NCBI GenBank assembly: GCA_963747535.1
Contig: CAVVFX010000022.1
Location: 310,001-374,000, forward strand
Direction of reading: 5' to 3'
Origin: CAVVFX01 sp963747535
Lineage (GTDB): Bacteria > Acidobacteriota > Terriglobia > Bryobacterales > Bryobacteraceae
Length of the DNA stretch: 64,000 nt
Each line of letters starts with the position of its first letter. The first letter of the stretch is position 1. The translations under genes and the position numbers were made by a program. Below are positions 9,629 through 20,410 of the stretch, piece by piece. The notes beneath the pieces were generated by a model that had not been told where the DNA came from, searched no databases, and saw only the letters and a program-made list of their open reading frames with translations.

Positions 9629-11959
9629 TCACTGAAGTGAGATGACCACACCCCCAGCTGTCTGCGCGCCACCCACCATCGCCCGAAGCGGAACGTCGCC
9701 CGTGCCGGCTCCCGATGGAATGGTCACGTTGATCTGACAAAGACCCGCGCCCGCCAGGCCCGCAAACGACGGGGTCACGCTGACATTATTAATGAGCACA
9801 GTGACCGGGTTGGTGGTGGGCGCAGCGCCCGAAAACACCTGTCCCACAGGCACCACGGGACTAGTCGGTCCGAAACCGGTCGCGAACAGCTCAACCGTTT
9901 GACCGGCCTTCGCGGCCACAGTTGGATAGCCCAGCGAATTCCCCGTCGGCCCGATGGTGCTGTAGCTGCCGTTGGGACCCGGGATGGTCCCGGCTACATG
10001 TTTACCGTCCTGCTGCAAGAAGAACGAAGGAGCGAATTGCGCGAGCGTCACGGTGGCCGTCGCGCTCCCAGTAGCCGTTGTGACGACCACCGGCACATCG
10101 CCCGTCGTCGGGTCATTCGGTACCTGCAGATCAATCTGTCCGGGACTGACAAACGTCAAAAAGGCCGGTTTGCCGTCGATCGAAACGCTGGTGCCATTGA
10201 GAGAGGTGGGAAAGTTGCCGGTCCAGTAGGCGGCGCTTGCGGCCAGGTTGCTTCCGTAGATCGACGCCCATTCGCCGCTCTGAATCGTCGGCGTCGAACT
10301 GGAGGCCGGCACGATTCCACCCGGATCGATCGCCGGCAAAAGCGCAGGCTCGGCCATTATGAATAATTCCTTGCTAGCCATATTCAGCAGGTCCTGTGCC
10401 GACAGCACCTCTATTGCGCCGCCGGTCTGCACCACGCTGGCGGGCGCATTGACGTTCGCCGCGGCGTATTGAATATCCTGCGAGTAAACCTGCATGTAAT
10501 TCATGGGCGCGGTCCCTGGCGTCGCCCCGAACGAAGAAGCGCCCGTTGTTCCGTCGAAGTAGGCCTTCATAACATTGTATTCAGCCTGTTCCGGCGAGAT
10601 CAGGTCCATTGCCGGGACATCGCTGAACTGCTTGTAGCTCGACAAACTCGCCGCAGTCACGCCCGGAGCGAGACACGCTTGCGGGATGCAGGCCACAGGG
10701 ACACACCCATTCGTTGTGCAGCTGGGTGGGATGGTGCAGCCGGCGGGCGTGTCGGTGGAGTCCGGCGGAAATGCGGCGGTGCAGCCTTCCCCTACGGTAC
10801 TGGTAGAAAAGCCGGTGTTGAACTGCGCCCCTCCCAGGAACTGCGTCGAAGCCGAAGCCGCCTGCGCCGTGTTGAGCGCCTGCAGTTTCACGCTGGCGAC
10901 ACCCAGGTTGTGTGTGACGTCCCCGCGCGCAGCTTCGAGTCCGCTGGTCTGGGTCGCCTTGGCGTTGGCCCCGCCAACGGTCGGCTCAACAAAGTAAGCG
11001 AGGATCGTCGTCTCGGCGGCGCAATCCATATTGGGACTGGGACAATCCCCCGTGAAAGCGGTAGGGACGGTGTAAGAAGTTCCGAAATTGGGAAGACCGT
11101 CTCCGGTCGTAGCGACCAGAGTCACGCCGCTGAAGGTCTTCCCAAAGAAATCGATGGCATTGTTCCATTCATCGATGAACGCCTGGTCCGACTTCTGATA
11201 CGCCGTCATGCCCGGGTATTCGAGCGCGAACAGTGCGGTCCACATGTCGTTCGGAAGGATGCCGCCGAATTGGGCCTGGGCGCCGCTGTTGGAGTTGCTC
11301 GGCATGATCATCTCCGCCGACGCGGCAGTCGGCCCCGCGATGGCGATCGAGACGAACGCGGGGTTGGGCCCATACCGCGCGGCGAGCGCCGTCACGAAAA
11401 CCTGCCAGGCGCTCTTGTAAGTAGCATTCCACGGGAGGGGAAGTTCGGTGCCATCAGTCGCTTCCAGGAAATTCGTGAACGTGACTTTTCCGCACGTGCT
11501 GGGAGTCGTCACGACCGGCGTCTGAAACAGCCCGTCGCAACTCGTAAGCTGATTCAACATCCATTGCGGCGACTGAAATCCCGCCGTCACGATTAGCTGA
11601 ATCGTCTTAGGCACCCCGGAAGGATTCTGCGCGTTCCATGCCGCGGCCTGCGCGAAGGCGTCGTCGACATAATTCCAAAGATACGCGTTGGACGCCGGGG
11701 GAGCGTTGGGGTTGACCGTGTCCCAGTGCACCTGAAGCGTAAGGCCCGAGATCGCGGGATCATTCAGCAAAGACTGATAGAGATTGTTGAAATAAGTGTC
11801 GAGCTGAATGGTTGTCGGATTGCCCTTCTGCTGATTGATCGCTTGCTCGACGTTGACCACGGCATAGATGCCCCGCGGCCTGCGCGGCGCCGTCTGCGCC
11901 ACCAGAACCGGCGCAAGAAGAAAACTCAGTATGAGAACGTCTTTTGCCGAACAGACCAT
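9629..11959 (-). CDS. secreted TIM-barrel-like protein with TIGR03437 C-terminal domain
   Basis: 776 residues. A signal peptide (1-21, ending LVAQ) leads into a region resembling a glycosidase barrel: PRGIYAVVNV at the start, then LTLQVHWDTVNP, LIVTAGFQSPQW and RYGPNPAFVSIAIAGPTAAS followed by EMI. The last ~230 residues form a TIGR03437-type domain (IQSGEWASIYGSNLAAS, later FVSPGQIDLQVP). A Cys-rich loop lies in the middle (several Cys around residues 375-415). It is a paralogue of the N-terminal part of the next gene upstream on this strand. The gene is convergent with the GH pair, with a 235-bp gap. Enzymatic activity is unproven. Confidence 0.72.
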   Translation of the reverse strand: MVCSAKDVLILSFLLAPVLVAQTAPRRPRGIYAVVNVEQAINQQKGNPTTIQLDTYFNNLYQSLLNDPAISGLTLQVHWDTVNPNAPPASNAYLWNYVDDAFAQAAAWNAQNPSGVPKTIQLIVTAGFQSPQWMLNQLTSCDGLFQTPVVTTPSTCGKVTFTNFLEATDGTELPLPWNATYKSAWQVFVTALAARYGPNPAFVSIAIAGPTAASAEMIMPSNSNSGAQAQFGGILPNDMWTALFALEYPGMTAYQKSDQAFIDEWNNAIDFFGKTFSGVTLVATTGDGLPNFGTSYTVPTAFTGDCPSPNMDCAAETTILAYFVEPTVGGANAKATQTSGLEAARGDVTHNLGVASVKLQALNTAQAASASTQFLGGAQFNTGFSTSTVGEGCTAAFPPDSTDTPAGCTIPPSCTTNGCVPVACIPQACLAPGVTAASLSSYKQFSDVPAMDLISPEQAEYNVMKAYFDGTTGASSFGATPGTAPMNYMQVYSQDIQYAAANVNAPASVVQTGGAIEVLSAQDLLNMASKELFIMAEPALLPAIDPGGIVPASSSTPTIQSGEWASIYGSNLAASAAYWTGNFPTSLNGTSVSIDGKPAFLTFVSPGQIDLQVPNDPTTGDVPVVVTTATGSATATVTLAQFAPSFFLQQDGKHVAGTIPGPNGSYSTIGPTGNSLGYPTVAAKAGQTVELFATGFGPTSPVVPVGQVFSGAAPTTNPVTVLINNVSVTPSFAGLAGAGLCQINVTIPSGAGTGDVPLRAMVGGAQTAGGVVISLQ

Positions 11960-12052
11960 GCCGTCTCCTTCTCCTGCGCAAAATAATCACACGGATCGAT
12001 CGGCAAGTGCAACAGCGACAGCTCGCCGGCGACCAGCGCCACGGCCCCACGG

Positions 12053-15000
12053 CTAGTAATCCGTCGCCGGATTGAAGAGCTTGGTTGGGAACGTCGCAGG
12101 CACTGCGGGAGGATCGATAACTGGCTTCGAACGCCCGGCCTGGTTCGGGTCAAACACCACGAATCCCACCCCGGGCGATCCCTTGGGCAGCGAGTAATCG
12201 TCTGCGGGATAGGCAGGGTTATTGAACCCGGGATTTTGCACCACGCTTTGGACATCCTCTCCTACCTTCTGCTGCCATTCCGCAAACGTGTAAAACGTGT
12301 AATCGTTGGTGTTGCCACTACAGGGCGCGTCCGGTCCCGTGCCGGCGTTCGGCTGCACGTAAAACGCCTTGGCGTCACTCGAGAAGGTCGCCGTCAACGC
12401 GCCAGTACAGGTTGCTGCTCCACTCCTGGAATTGCGGGAACGGGGCGCCGTCGGCATATACACAACCGCCCTGTAACCAGAATTTCGGCGTCGAGGTGTT
12501 GGTCCGGTCGAAATAGAAAAGATTGTTGGTGATGGAAAAAACCTGCGCAATATTAGCCGGCACGCCTCCTCCATAGGGGAAATTAACGGACGCCATCGCC
12601 TGGCGTCCATAGGCCAGAATATTGTTCTTGATGATATTGGCTTCATTGGGCGCGGCCGGACCGTGCGGCGTGTAGACGTCGAACCCCGAGACCCGATAGA
12701 CCAGATTATTCTCGACGTCTACCAGGCCGGTATCGTTATCCAGGTAAATTCCGTTGCCGCCATAACCATTGGAGTCCATGATGGAAGCGTCGCTCACGTC
12801 GTGAATCTTGTTATTCAGGATTTTGTTGCCTGCCGCCGTGAACACAGCGTTTCCACCATCGATCCGGATAGACCCGCCATCGTTCATGATTCCTTGCAAG
12901 AGATTGTAGACGTGATTGTAGGAGATGACGTTGTTGGCGTTTCCGATGCCGCTGGGCTTGGTCGTGTCGCCAATGCCCTGGGAAGTCGAGATGGCGCAGT
13001 GGTAGCCATCGTAGACGTCGTTATGCGTGTAGAGATTGTCGTGACCTTCCCCCTGGCCAATCCCGAATGCAGCCGGAATGGTGCGGCCGTATCCTTCGAC
13101 GACGTTATTCTGCACCGTCGTTGACTGCGGCACGTTAGCGTCGGTGTCCTCCGGCTGAAACGGGTTCCCGATCCGGATCCCCACTACGCCAATGTCGAAG
13201 AAGGCGCTGTTCTGGATCACGTTATTGGCAACCATGGCATTGATATTGTTGGCAACGCAGTAAGCCGGCGAGTTGGCATTGATGCAGGGAATAAACTCCA
13301 GACCCGAGCCCGAGGTTTGCGTCACGGTCCCGGAATCGAACGTGATGTGCTGCGAGTTCTGGAACGATACTGCCGCGCCGATGTCGGATTCCAGTTCGGA
13401 AGACTTATGCCCGGCAGCAGGTACAGTGTAATTGTCGTGCTCGAACGTCAATCCCTGAAACGTTACGTATTGGAGATTAGAGGCGACCAGCACCTGGGAG
13501 AGTTGGGGGATGAGGACGGCATCGGTGTTCGGATTCTCACCATTGTTTGCGAGATAGGTAAGCGTCCACGGCGTCGTCGAGTGGTCGAGAAACCATTGGC
13601 CTGGTTGTGTGAGTTCGTCCTGAACGTTGTCCACGAGATAGCGGTTGCCGGTGATGAAGCCGCCCTCGCTCGCATTGGCTTGTGAAAACCCGGTCGGTCC
13701 GGTCAGGTAAACGATGTGGTCGGTTGTGTCGACGCAACTGACACGTAACTTGGAAGTGCTGAATTGTTCCCAGACCAGCACCTCAATGTCGCCGGCCAGC
13801 GCCGCATTGCCCGCAGGCTGGCCGCAAGGATTACCAGCGGCCGGGGCGAGATTCTTCCATGCATTCACGATGGGATCGGACGGATTGTACTGGAAGCGGT
13901 CGAAACACTCCCAGCCGCTGCCGGCGACATAGACCGCACAACTGGCAGTGGGTGCGGCTGCCGGCGGGGCCGGAGCATTCAGATAAACGGTCTTCGCGAT
14001 CCGGTAATAGGCGCCCAGGTTAGACGTATTCGCGCTCGCACCCAACCTCGGCCGCAACCGCCGAACTCCGTTGTAAAACAGGTTCTCGAAATAGTTCGTA
14101 GAAGCCGGCAGGCTGGTCCTCCAGATATTACCGCTCACGTTAGTCCAGTTCCGCACGCGCACGGCGCCGCTGAGGACCGGCGATTCGCCCGGAAAATTCT
14201 GGTACACAATTTGCATCGTCGACGTGCCCGAGTCGGAGGCAGTAAACATTTCGGTCGCAGGCAGGAAGTATGTGCCGGCGCGAAACTGGACGTTCACTTG
14301 AGTCAGTCCCGCTTTGTTAACGGTTCGCACCATCGCGCGGGCATGATCGAAGGTAGCGAACGGGCCGTCGGTATTGGAGGAATTAGGCGCGGGGAGAGTG
14401 CCGCTCCAAACGTCGTTGCCGTTAGGCGCCACATAAAAAGTTTGCGTGGTGGGTGGCGGCGCGAGGGCTTGTACAGTGATGAGCGTGGTCGGCGTGGCAG
14501 GCACGCCACCATAAGTGGCCGCTAGGGTGTTGTCGCCGCTTGGAGTTTGCATTGGAACCACGACGTTGAACTGGAACAAGCCGGGCGAAATCAATCCCGC
14601 ATATTGAACGGCCGCCGCGACCCCGCCGATGGTGACAGCGGGCAGCGGGGAAAGAGTTCCGGATTGGGCGTTCAATCCGCTGACCACCGGTGTGGACGTC
14701 GGGCCGAAACCGCTGGCATATAGCACCACCTCCTCGCCGGGGGCGGCCGGAGTGGTTAGTCCGGGAAAGAGACTGGCCGGACCGATGTAGCTCCCATCAG
14801 CGTGTTGCCCGACGACGTAGGGTCCACCGTTGAATACGAAAAACGAGGGCGAGATCGGCTGCACCTGGACCGTAAACGACGGTCCCGACACGCCGTTGTT
14901 GGTCACCTGCACTGCAACCATGCCCTTCATGACGTCGGGCGGAGTGAGAATATTGATCTGCGTCGGGCTGATGTAGCCCACATACGCACTCTCGCCGTTC

Positions 15001-16664
15001 ATCTTTACGCTGACGCCGTCGAGTTTGGTCGGCATTTGGTTGTTGACAAAATCCGACCCCTGCCACGTGCGCGAATCACCCGTCGGCGCGAGGTTCAGCC
15101 CTATGATCTCTACCCAGGTATTCGGTGCGATGACCGGGTTTCCACCTTCCGCATTGGCTACCAGATTGATGATCGGCGTGGGAACGGTCGAGCAGGTGAG
15201 TGGTGGCAGGGAGGTAACCTGGTTCGCCATCGCGAATAAATCGTGGCTGGCCCGATTGTACAGATCCTGCAGCGACAGGTTGCCGATAATTGAATTCGCC
15301 GCTGCCGGACACGGCGTCGAGAGCGCATATTGAAGATCGTTGAAGGGAACCTCGAGGTACTGCATGGGCGCTGTCCCCACCGTTCCACCGTAGAATCCGG
15401 CAGCCGGAGTGCCAGTGAAAAAGACGGTCATCACGTTGTATGCGGCTTCCTCCACGCTGAGTCCCGTGCAGCCGCCGTTGGGATTCGGACATCCCTCCGA
15501 CTGCAGTGTTGAAGGGCCCGAGACTGGTTGATCGAATTCTGCGCCGCCAACAAACGAAGGCGATAGCGCGGTGAGCACCTTCACGCCCTGGACGCCGATA
15601 TTGCCGATCGCCACCGGACTGGACGCGGTCATTCCGCCGACTTGGGTGCCCTTCTCGTTGGAACCCGCCACCGTCACGAAGTACGACAAGACCTCCGTTT
15701 TCGCTTCGCACGACATAATCTCGGTCTTGGGGCTGTTCGAGCAGTCCTGCGCGAACAGCGTGTTGTCGGGATGCGGTGTCACGGTTTGGCTGAAGTTGGG
15801 GAAGTCGTTGCCGGCATCCGCTCCGATGAAAAGAGTAACGCCGGTAAAGATCGATTCAGCCGCGTCAATCGCTTGCTTCCACGCGTCGATGAACACTTGA
15901 TCCGTATTCTGATAAGCGCTGTTGGATGGAAAAGAATGCTGTATCAGCGCGGCCCACGTGGCATCCACGGTCAGGCCCGATGGTTGCGCCGCGGTGTCAT
16001 TTTCGCTGGTAGGGAAAATCATTTCGTCTGACGCGCCAACCGGGCCCGCGATGGCGATGGAGACGAAGGCTGGATTGGAGCCGTATCTGGCATTGAGGCT
16101 CGTAAGGAAAGCTCCCCACGCGGTTTGATAGACGGTATTCCAAGGGAGTGGAAGCACGTTTCCGTCGGAGCGTTGGATCTCCGGGTATCCCACGAAGGTC
16201 ACCGTGCCGCAATTGGAAGGTGCGCTCCCTGCTGTAAAAAGCGGGTCACAGGAGGGGATTTCAGCGAGTAGCCATGGCGGCGAATCGAAACCCGGCGTCA
16301 TGATGAGTTGAACCGTTTTCTGAGCTGCACCCGCCGCAGCAAAGGCGTCGTCCAGATAACTCCAATCATAACTACTGGGACTGTTGCCGCTTGATGGCTG
16401 AGTCTGGTCCCAGTGCGCTCCCAAAGTTATCCCTGAGATTGCCGGATCCGCTAACAGACTCGCGTAGAGACTTTGAAGGTAGGAGTGTAATTGCGCCAGC
16501 GTCGGCTTGGAGCCCGGATAGGAACCGATCGCATCTCCGATGTCAACGTGGACGTAGACACCCAACGGTTTGCGTACACTGGCCCCACTAGCGGCCCAAG
16601 AGAGGCTTGCGCAAAGCAAAGCCGACGCCCACCAAGTGTTAAAGAAAATTCGACTTTCGGCCAT
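12053..16664 (-). CDS. very large secreted TIM-barrel + TIGR03437 + right-handed beta-helix protein, frameshifted near its C-terminus
   Basis: The main frame (16664 to 12375) encodes 1429 residues. A signal peptide precedes a barrel-like domain paralogous to the previous protein (GVYVHVDIGDAIG at the start, RYGSNPAFVSIAIAGP at about 200). An internal TIGR03437 domain follows (about 515-745), then a long parallel beta-helix (from FYVAPNGNDVWSG at about 755) rich in Asn turns such as NNVISYNHVYN, typical of polysaccharide lyases. The frame stops after NLYWRVDGD. One extra base near 12386 separates it from FSSDAKAFYVQPN and a further ~110 residues ending LFNPATDY at 12053. Removing one base gives a protein of about 1535 residues. 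Finding TIGR03437 inside rather than at the end of a protein is unusual. Confidence 0.75.
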
Positions 16665-16672
16665 AAGCTGAC

Positions 16673-16831
16673 CTCGCTGGAACCAAACCGCGGTTGCCGC
16701 CCGGAAGGACCTTGATCGTCACGGCACGATCAAGGCTGGTGTCCTTGGCGCATTACATCTTCCCATGCCCCCGCGCCAAGGGACGCGAGGACTTTGTCCG
16801 GGCCGAGCATGTCGCCGGGATAGAGCGTCAT
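16673..16831 (-). pseudogene. remnant of a Ser/Thr protein kinase N-terminus
   Basis: From ATG 16831 the frame reads MTLYPGDMLGPDKVLASLGAG, matching the common acidobacterial kinase start (M-T-L-x-x-G-x-x-L-G-P-Y-x-I-x-x-x-L-G-A-G). Other frames then continue GMG and AKDTSLDRAVTIKVLPGG. That is the glycine-rich loop and the beta-3 strand with the ATP-binding Lys in I-K-V-L. At least two small indels break it, and everything after the N-lobe start is missing. It sits between two unrelated genes. Confidence 0.65.
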
Positions 16832-16845
16832 TTGCTTGATTCAGT

Positions 16846-18087
16846 TTAGCGCCGCTTGGCCTCCCGGTAGACGTAGTCTGCGCTGAACCCCGTGTAGGAG
16901 ATCTGGTCAAAGGACCTCTCCCGGAAGTTCATGACCTTGTATTCGAACTCCATCAGCAGATCGTCATTGGTGAAGTCACCGTAAGGTCCCGGCAGCACTC
17001 GGTTGATGTACCGTGCCATCCGCTCGCCGGCGCAGTTGTGGTACATCACTTCCTTCAGAACATCGGTGTATGGCTCCATTTCCTTAATTTCGCGCTCCGC
17101 CCGGTAGAAATAGCTAAAGGTGCTCGAATGCTCGATAAGCCAGCCGCAAGGCATGTCCGGCTTGATCGACTTCACCTTGGCGTAGATCATCTTGTACATG
17201 TCACGCAGTCCGTCATGCCAGAAATGCTCCCAGGCCAAGATTTCCGGGTACCGCAGCAGAATGCGCCAGAAGGTCACATAATGACCATCCACGGGGTGAG
17301 TGCCGGACCGGCAGGAACGCTGGAATTCGGCCAGCACCTCGAGTCCTTTCCGTGTGCGATCCAGATTGATGATCCCCTGCTTGCGCGCCTTCGCCTGGCA
17401 GAACTGGCAGAAGCAGGTGATCGAATCGTAGGTGATGGCGTTCTCGAGCGCACCATTGGCTTCCATGCACCACATCACGCCGTACACGTCGTGAGAGCGC
17501 ATGTAATCCTCGGTCATCCCCAGCAGATAGTTCTGATAGTAGGGATTGTTGTAACAGCCCCGCTTGCTGAGGCGTCCATTCAGGTCCACTTCCTGGATCT
17601 TGCTCGCGTTGGGGATGTCCCGCCGAATCTGGTCGTCGGCCCAGGTGTAGACTTTGATGCCCCTCTTATGGGCGGCCGGTAGCACCGTTTCCAGAATGTC
17701 CACGTTGGGGAACTCCGGGGCGCGGGTGTCCTGCGGATTGATGCCGGTGTCTTTGTAGTATTGCGAGTGGATGTTGCAGTAGTTCCCGCCCCGGTACGTC
17801 CCATATTCCTGCTTGCCGTGATCGGGCAGCGGGTGGCCGGGCAACTGCCGGCCGGCGATGCCGTTGCCGTAGTCGTACACCGCCAGAAACAGCGCGTTTA
17901 CGCTGGCCTTTTCCTGGAGAATGTCGAGCACCTTCTCGACACCCTCGTCCATAAACGAGACCGCGCCGATCTGTATCGCGATCACTTTCTTGCCAGCGGA
18001 CGCGGGCGCCTGCTGAGCAGCGCTCGCCTCAGACGCGGATACGGCCAGCCCGGCCACTGCCGACCGCAAAAACTCTCGTCGCTCCAT
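16846..18087 (-). CDS. exported putative TIM-barrel glycoside-hydrolase-like protein
   Basis: 413 residues beginning MERREFLRSAVAGLAVSAS, a Tat-like signal. The start is supported by an AGGAGGAG box just upstream. Recognisable segments include AHKRGIKVYTWADDQ, GVMWCMEANGALEN and a CFCQFCQAKARKQG cysteine cluster, which together resemble uncharacterised alpha/beta-barrel enzymes of Acidobacteriota and Planctomycetes. The end, DYVYREAKRR, is abrupt. Related proteins usually seem to continue, so the C-terminus may be truncated, and the adjacent kinase remnant is consistent with rearrangement here. The substrate is unknown. Confidence 0.6.
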   Translation of the reverse strand: MERREFLRSAVAGLAVSASEASAAQQAPASAGKKVIAIQIGAVSFMDEGVEKVLDILQEKASVNALFLAVYDYGNGIAGRQLPGHPLPDHGKQEYGTYRGGNYCNIHSQYYKDTGINPQDTRAPEFPNVDILETVLPAAHKRGIKVYTWADDQIRRDIPNASKIQEVDLNGRLSKRGCYNNPYYQNYLLGMTEDYMRSHDVYGVMWCMEANGALENAITYDSITCFCQFCQAKARKQGIINLDRTRKGLEVLAEFQRSCRSGTHPVDGHYVTFWRILLRYPEILAWEHFWHDGLRDMYKMIYAKVKSIKPDMPCGWLIEHSSTFSYFYRAEREIKEMEPYTDVLKEVMYHNCAGERMARYINRVLPGPYGDFTNDDLLMEFEYKVMNFRERSFDQISYTGFSADYVYREAKRR

Positions 18088-18330
18088 ATACTCCTCCTCG
18101 GGATTCGTTTATTCCCAACCGCTCGCCACTAACCACGCTAGCTGGACGAACCGGCATCAGAACGTCACCCGGCGTTAGGTTCTTACAGTTATTCTCATAG
18201 TAAACTTCACAGCAACACCTCAATCAAACCTTTGGCCGGATTAAAACGACTATCAAATCAGCTGGCTGTACGTGAAGCCGTGGCGAGGTGAGTCTTCCCT
18301 TCGCCGGGATCCGGAAATTGGAGGCGTTCC

Positions 18331-20343
18331 CTACTTTCCCGAAAGCACGTCGCTAGCCGACGCTTCGGCGATCAGCCGGTCCGCGTCTTCCCGCAGTAAA
18401 AATCGTTCTTTAACCGCCTTCTCGGCTGCCGCTCTTACCGCTGCCACATAACCCTCGTGGCTGCCATAGCGTTCCTCGAGCGACAGCCGCGGATCGCCGT
18501 TCGCCAGGCGCCCCGCTTTCGTCCTCGCAAACGGGATGTATCCGCCGTTCAGCGTGCACTGTCTCCCTCTATCAAACCCACTTGCCGTTGGATTCCAGCC
18601 CAAGTACGACCCGAGTGGCGCCTGGCGCAAGACCGATGGAACTCCGCCTACGTCGGAACCATCTGCGTCGACCTTAGGCACCAACGTAGGAATCAACTGC
18701 TTCACCACCGGGGGTTCTCTTGTGATGACTCCCGAGAGGTCAGCGTATCGGAATTCCGGACCATAGTCGTGGTCGGCCACCATGTTCACCAAGCCCTCGG
18801 GCGAGGGAGCATCGGGAATTGTGGGGAAGTTCATTGCGGCCTTCGTCGCAGGCACGAGTTCACCACGATCGAGCCGTGGATAACGGCTCGGTGGCGGCTC
18901 CGTTCCCTTGGTTACCCAATCGACCAGAGCAACCGTCAGAGCCTTCATGGTCTCGGTCTCCGGATTCGGGTTTGCAGGCAGAGCGCATCCGTCGGGCGGC
19001 GCGGGGGTGGTGCTGCTAAATCCGCCCCGACCTCCGCCATGCGATGTCCCGGGGAAGAAGTAGCGTCGGACGTTGGCAGGTAGAGGAATATCCTCCTTGG
19101 CATCGGTGCCCACCAGATCGGGCGACTCGCGCAGATACCAGAATTCCAGTGCTCCAAAGGTCTCCATGATCTTCGGGCAGGTCTTGGTTGCAGTGCAGCG
19201 ATCGAGCAATCCGGCTGGCTGCCGGTGACGCGCCACGTCGGGATAGTCACTCCACCAGAGGACGGCTTCACTACCGGGTTGATAGAGAGCTGCATAGCCT
19301 CCAGCCACCGCAAATCGGAAGTTCAACGCCAGTTGCCTCGCGGCAATATGCGGATTCACTCCGTCCCACACGATCCGCCCCGCTTCGTCCTGGTTGAAAC
19401 CCAGATGAATATACGTCCGGATAAAATTGCCCGACTGCGAGCTACCCCGCGAGATCGCCCATCTGATCCGATTTGCCAGCGGATTGGCCGCGCCCGTGTC
19501 GTCCTTATCGGCGTAGCGGAGAAATGAGTTCAGGTCGCGCGTGGCCGCGAACCCGATACCCAGCACCAGCGGGTCTTTCGCGATGAACACCAGCTGATAC
19601 TCGAATGCGGGATCGAAGCCGCCCTTCAAGCAGATCTTCGAAGGGTCGGGTGTGCCGGGGAAACTCGATTTCGCGCAATCGGCAAAGGCCCAGGAGTCGC
19701 TTGAAATGGGTATTGCCGGCGCACCTGGCGATGCTCGCTTGGTCAGGGTGGCTTTCGCCGTATCGAGAGTAAGCGGCCTCTGATACGTCAGGGCCACATA
19801 AGGCGCAGAAGTGATGTCGAGCGTGTTTGTGCCCGCCGCCATGTTGATGAAGCGCTCGAAGACGGGCCCGCTCACGGGCGAGCCGTCCGGATTCTTCGCC
19901 GTCGGAACCGTGATGGTCTGGAGGCCAGGCGTCCTGATGTCGCCCTGCCAGCCGCTGACCACGCTGACGGAGCCATCCTCGGACGGGATGGGCGCGCCGC
20001 GGCCGCGATTCGGCACCGTATAGAAGAGGACAGCATTGGAATGCGACATGTCCACCGGTTTCGAAATCGCGAAGGTCGCCGAGTACTCCACCATCCCGCG
20101 GGCATTGCGGGGAGCCAGTTGGATATCCGTAATTATGGAATTGTGCGGGTCTTTCGGGTCCAGCTCTCCGTAGAAGCGGCCGCTTAGGGTTTCATATTGG
20201 CCGGCTTTTCCGAAGGCTTGGCCTTCATAGGCTGGAGACACCCGCTTTTCGATTACGACCCGCGTCACGCGGGCGTCGAGAGCGGCGCACCCGAGGAGAG
20301 CATAACTGAGCACGATAGCGCCGAAGGCGGTACGGTCGATCAT
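18331..20343 (-). CDS. exported alpha/beta-hydrolase-domain protein (large, PF20091-like)
   Basis: 670 residues with an N-terminal signal segment (about 1-24). The start of the mature part, RVTRVVIEKRVSPAYEGQAFG, resembles the large 'alpha/beta hydrolase domain' proteins. A nucleophile-elbow-like GSSQSGNF (about residue 310) and FPGTSHGGG (about residue 430, a candidate catalytic His region) fit that fold. Mature residues include many Cys-containing loops, consistent with an exported protein. The substrate is unknown. It is transcribed alone; the neighbours are separate units. Confidence 0.75.
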   Translation of the reverse strand: MIDRTAFGAIVLSYALLGCAALDARVTRVVIEKRVSPAYEGQAFGKAGQYETLSGRFYGELDPKDPHNSIITDIQLAPRNARGMVEYSATFAISKPVDMSHSNAVLFYTVPNRGRGAPIPSEDGSVSVVSGWQGDIRTPGLQTITVPTAKNPDGSPVSGPVFERFINMAAGTNTLDITSAPYVALTYQRPLTLDTAKATLTKRASPGAPAIPISSDSWAFADCAKSSFPGTPDPSKICLKGGFDPAFEYQLVFIAKDPLVLGIGFAATRDLNSFLRYADKDDTGAANPLANRIRWAISRGSSQSGNFIRTYIHLGFNQDEAGRIVWDGVNPHIAARQLALNFRFAVAGGYAALYQPGSEAVLWWSDYPDVARHRQPAGLLDRCTATKTCPKIMETFGALEFWYLRESPDLVGTDAKEDIPLPANVRRYFFPGTSHGGGRGGFSSTTPAPPDGCALPANPNPETETMKALTVALVDWVTKGTEPPPSRYPRLDRGELVPATKAAMNFPTIPDAPSPEGLVNMVADHDYGPEFRYADLSGVITREPPVVKQLIPTLVPKVDADGSDVGGVPSVLRQAPLGSYLGWNPTASGFDRGRQCTLNGGYIPFARTKAGRLANGDPRLSLEERYGSHEGYVAAVRAAAEKAVKERFLLREDADRLIAEASASDVLSGK

Positions 20344-20410
20344 GTCTGGTAATTATAATGGCCCATCCCCATCGGCTGCACGACGACCGCTGCCCCTGCG
20401 TTTTCCTCCG

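Noticed and set aside
10469..11596. 375-residue plus-strand open frame opposite the secreted barrel protein
   Set aside because: Antisense shadow with very high Arg content and no recognisable segment.
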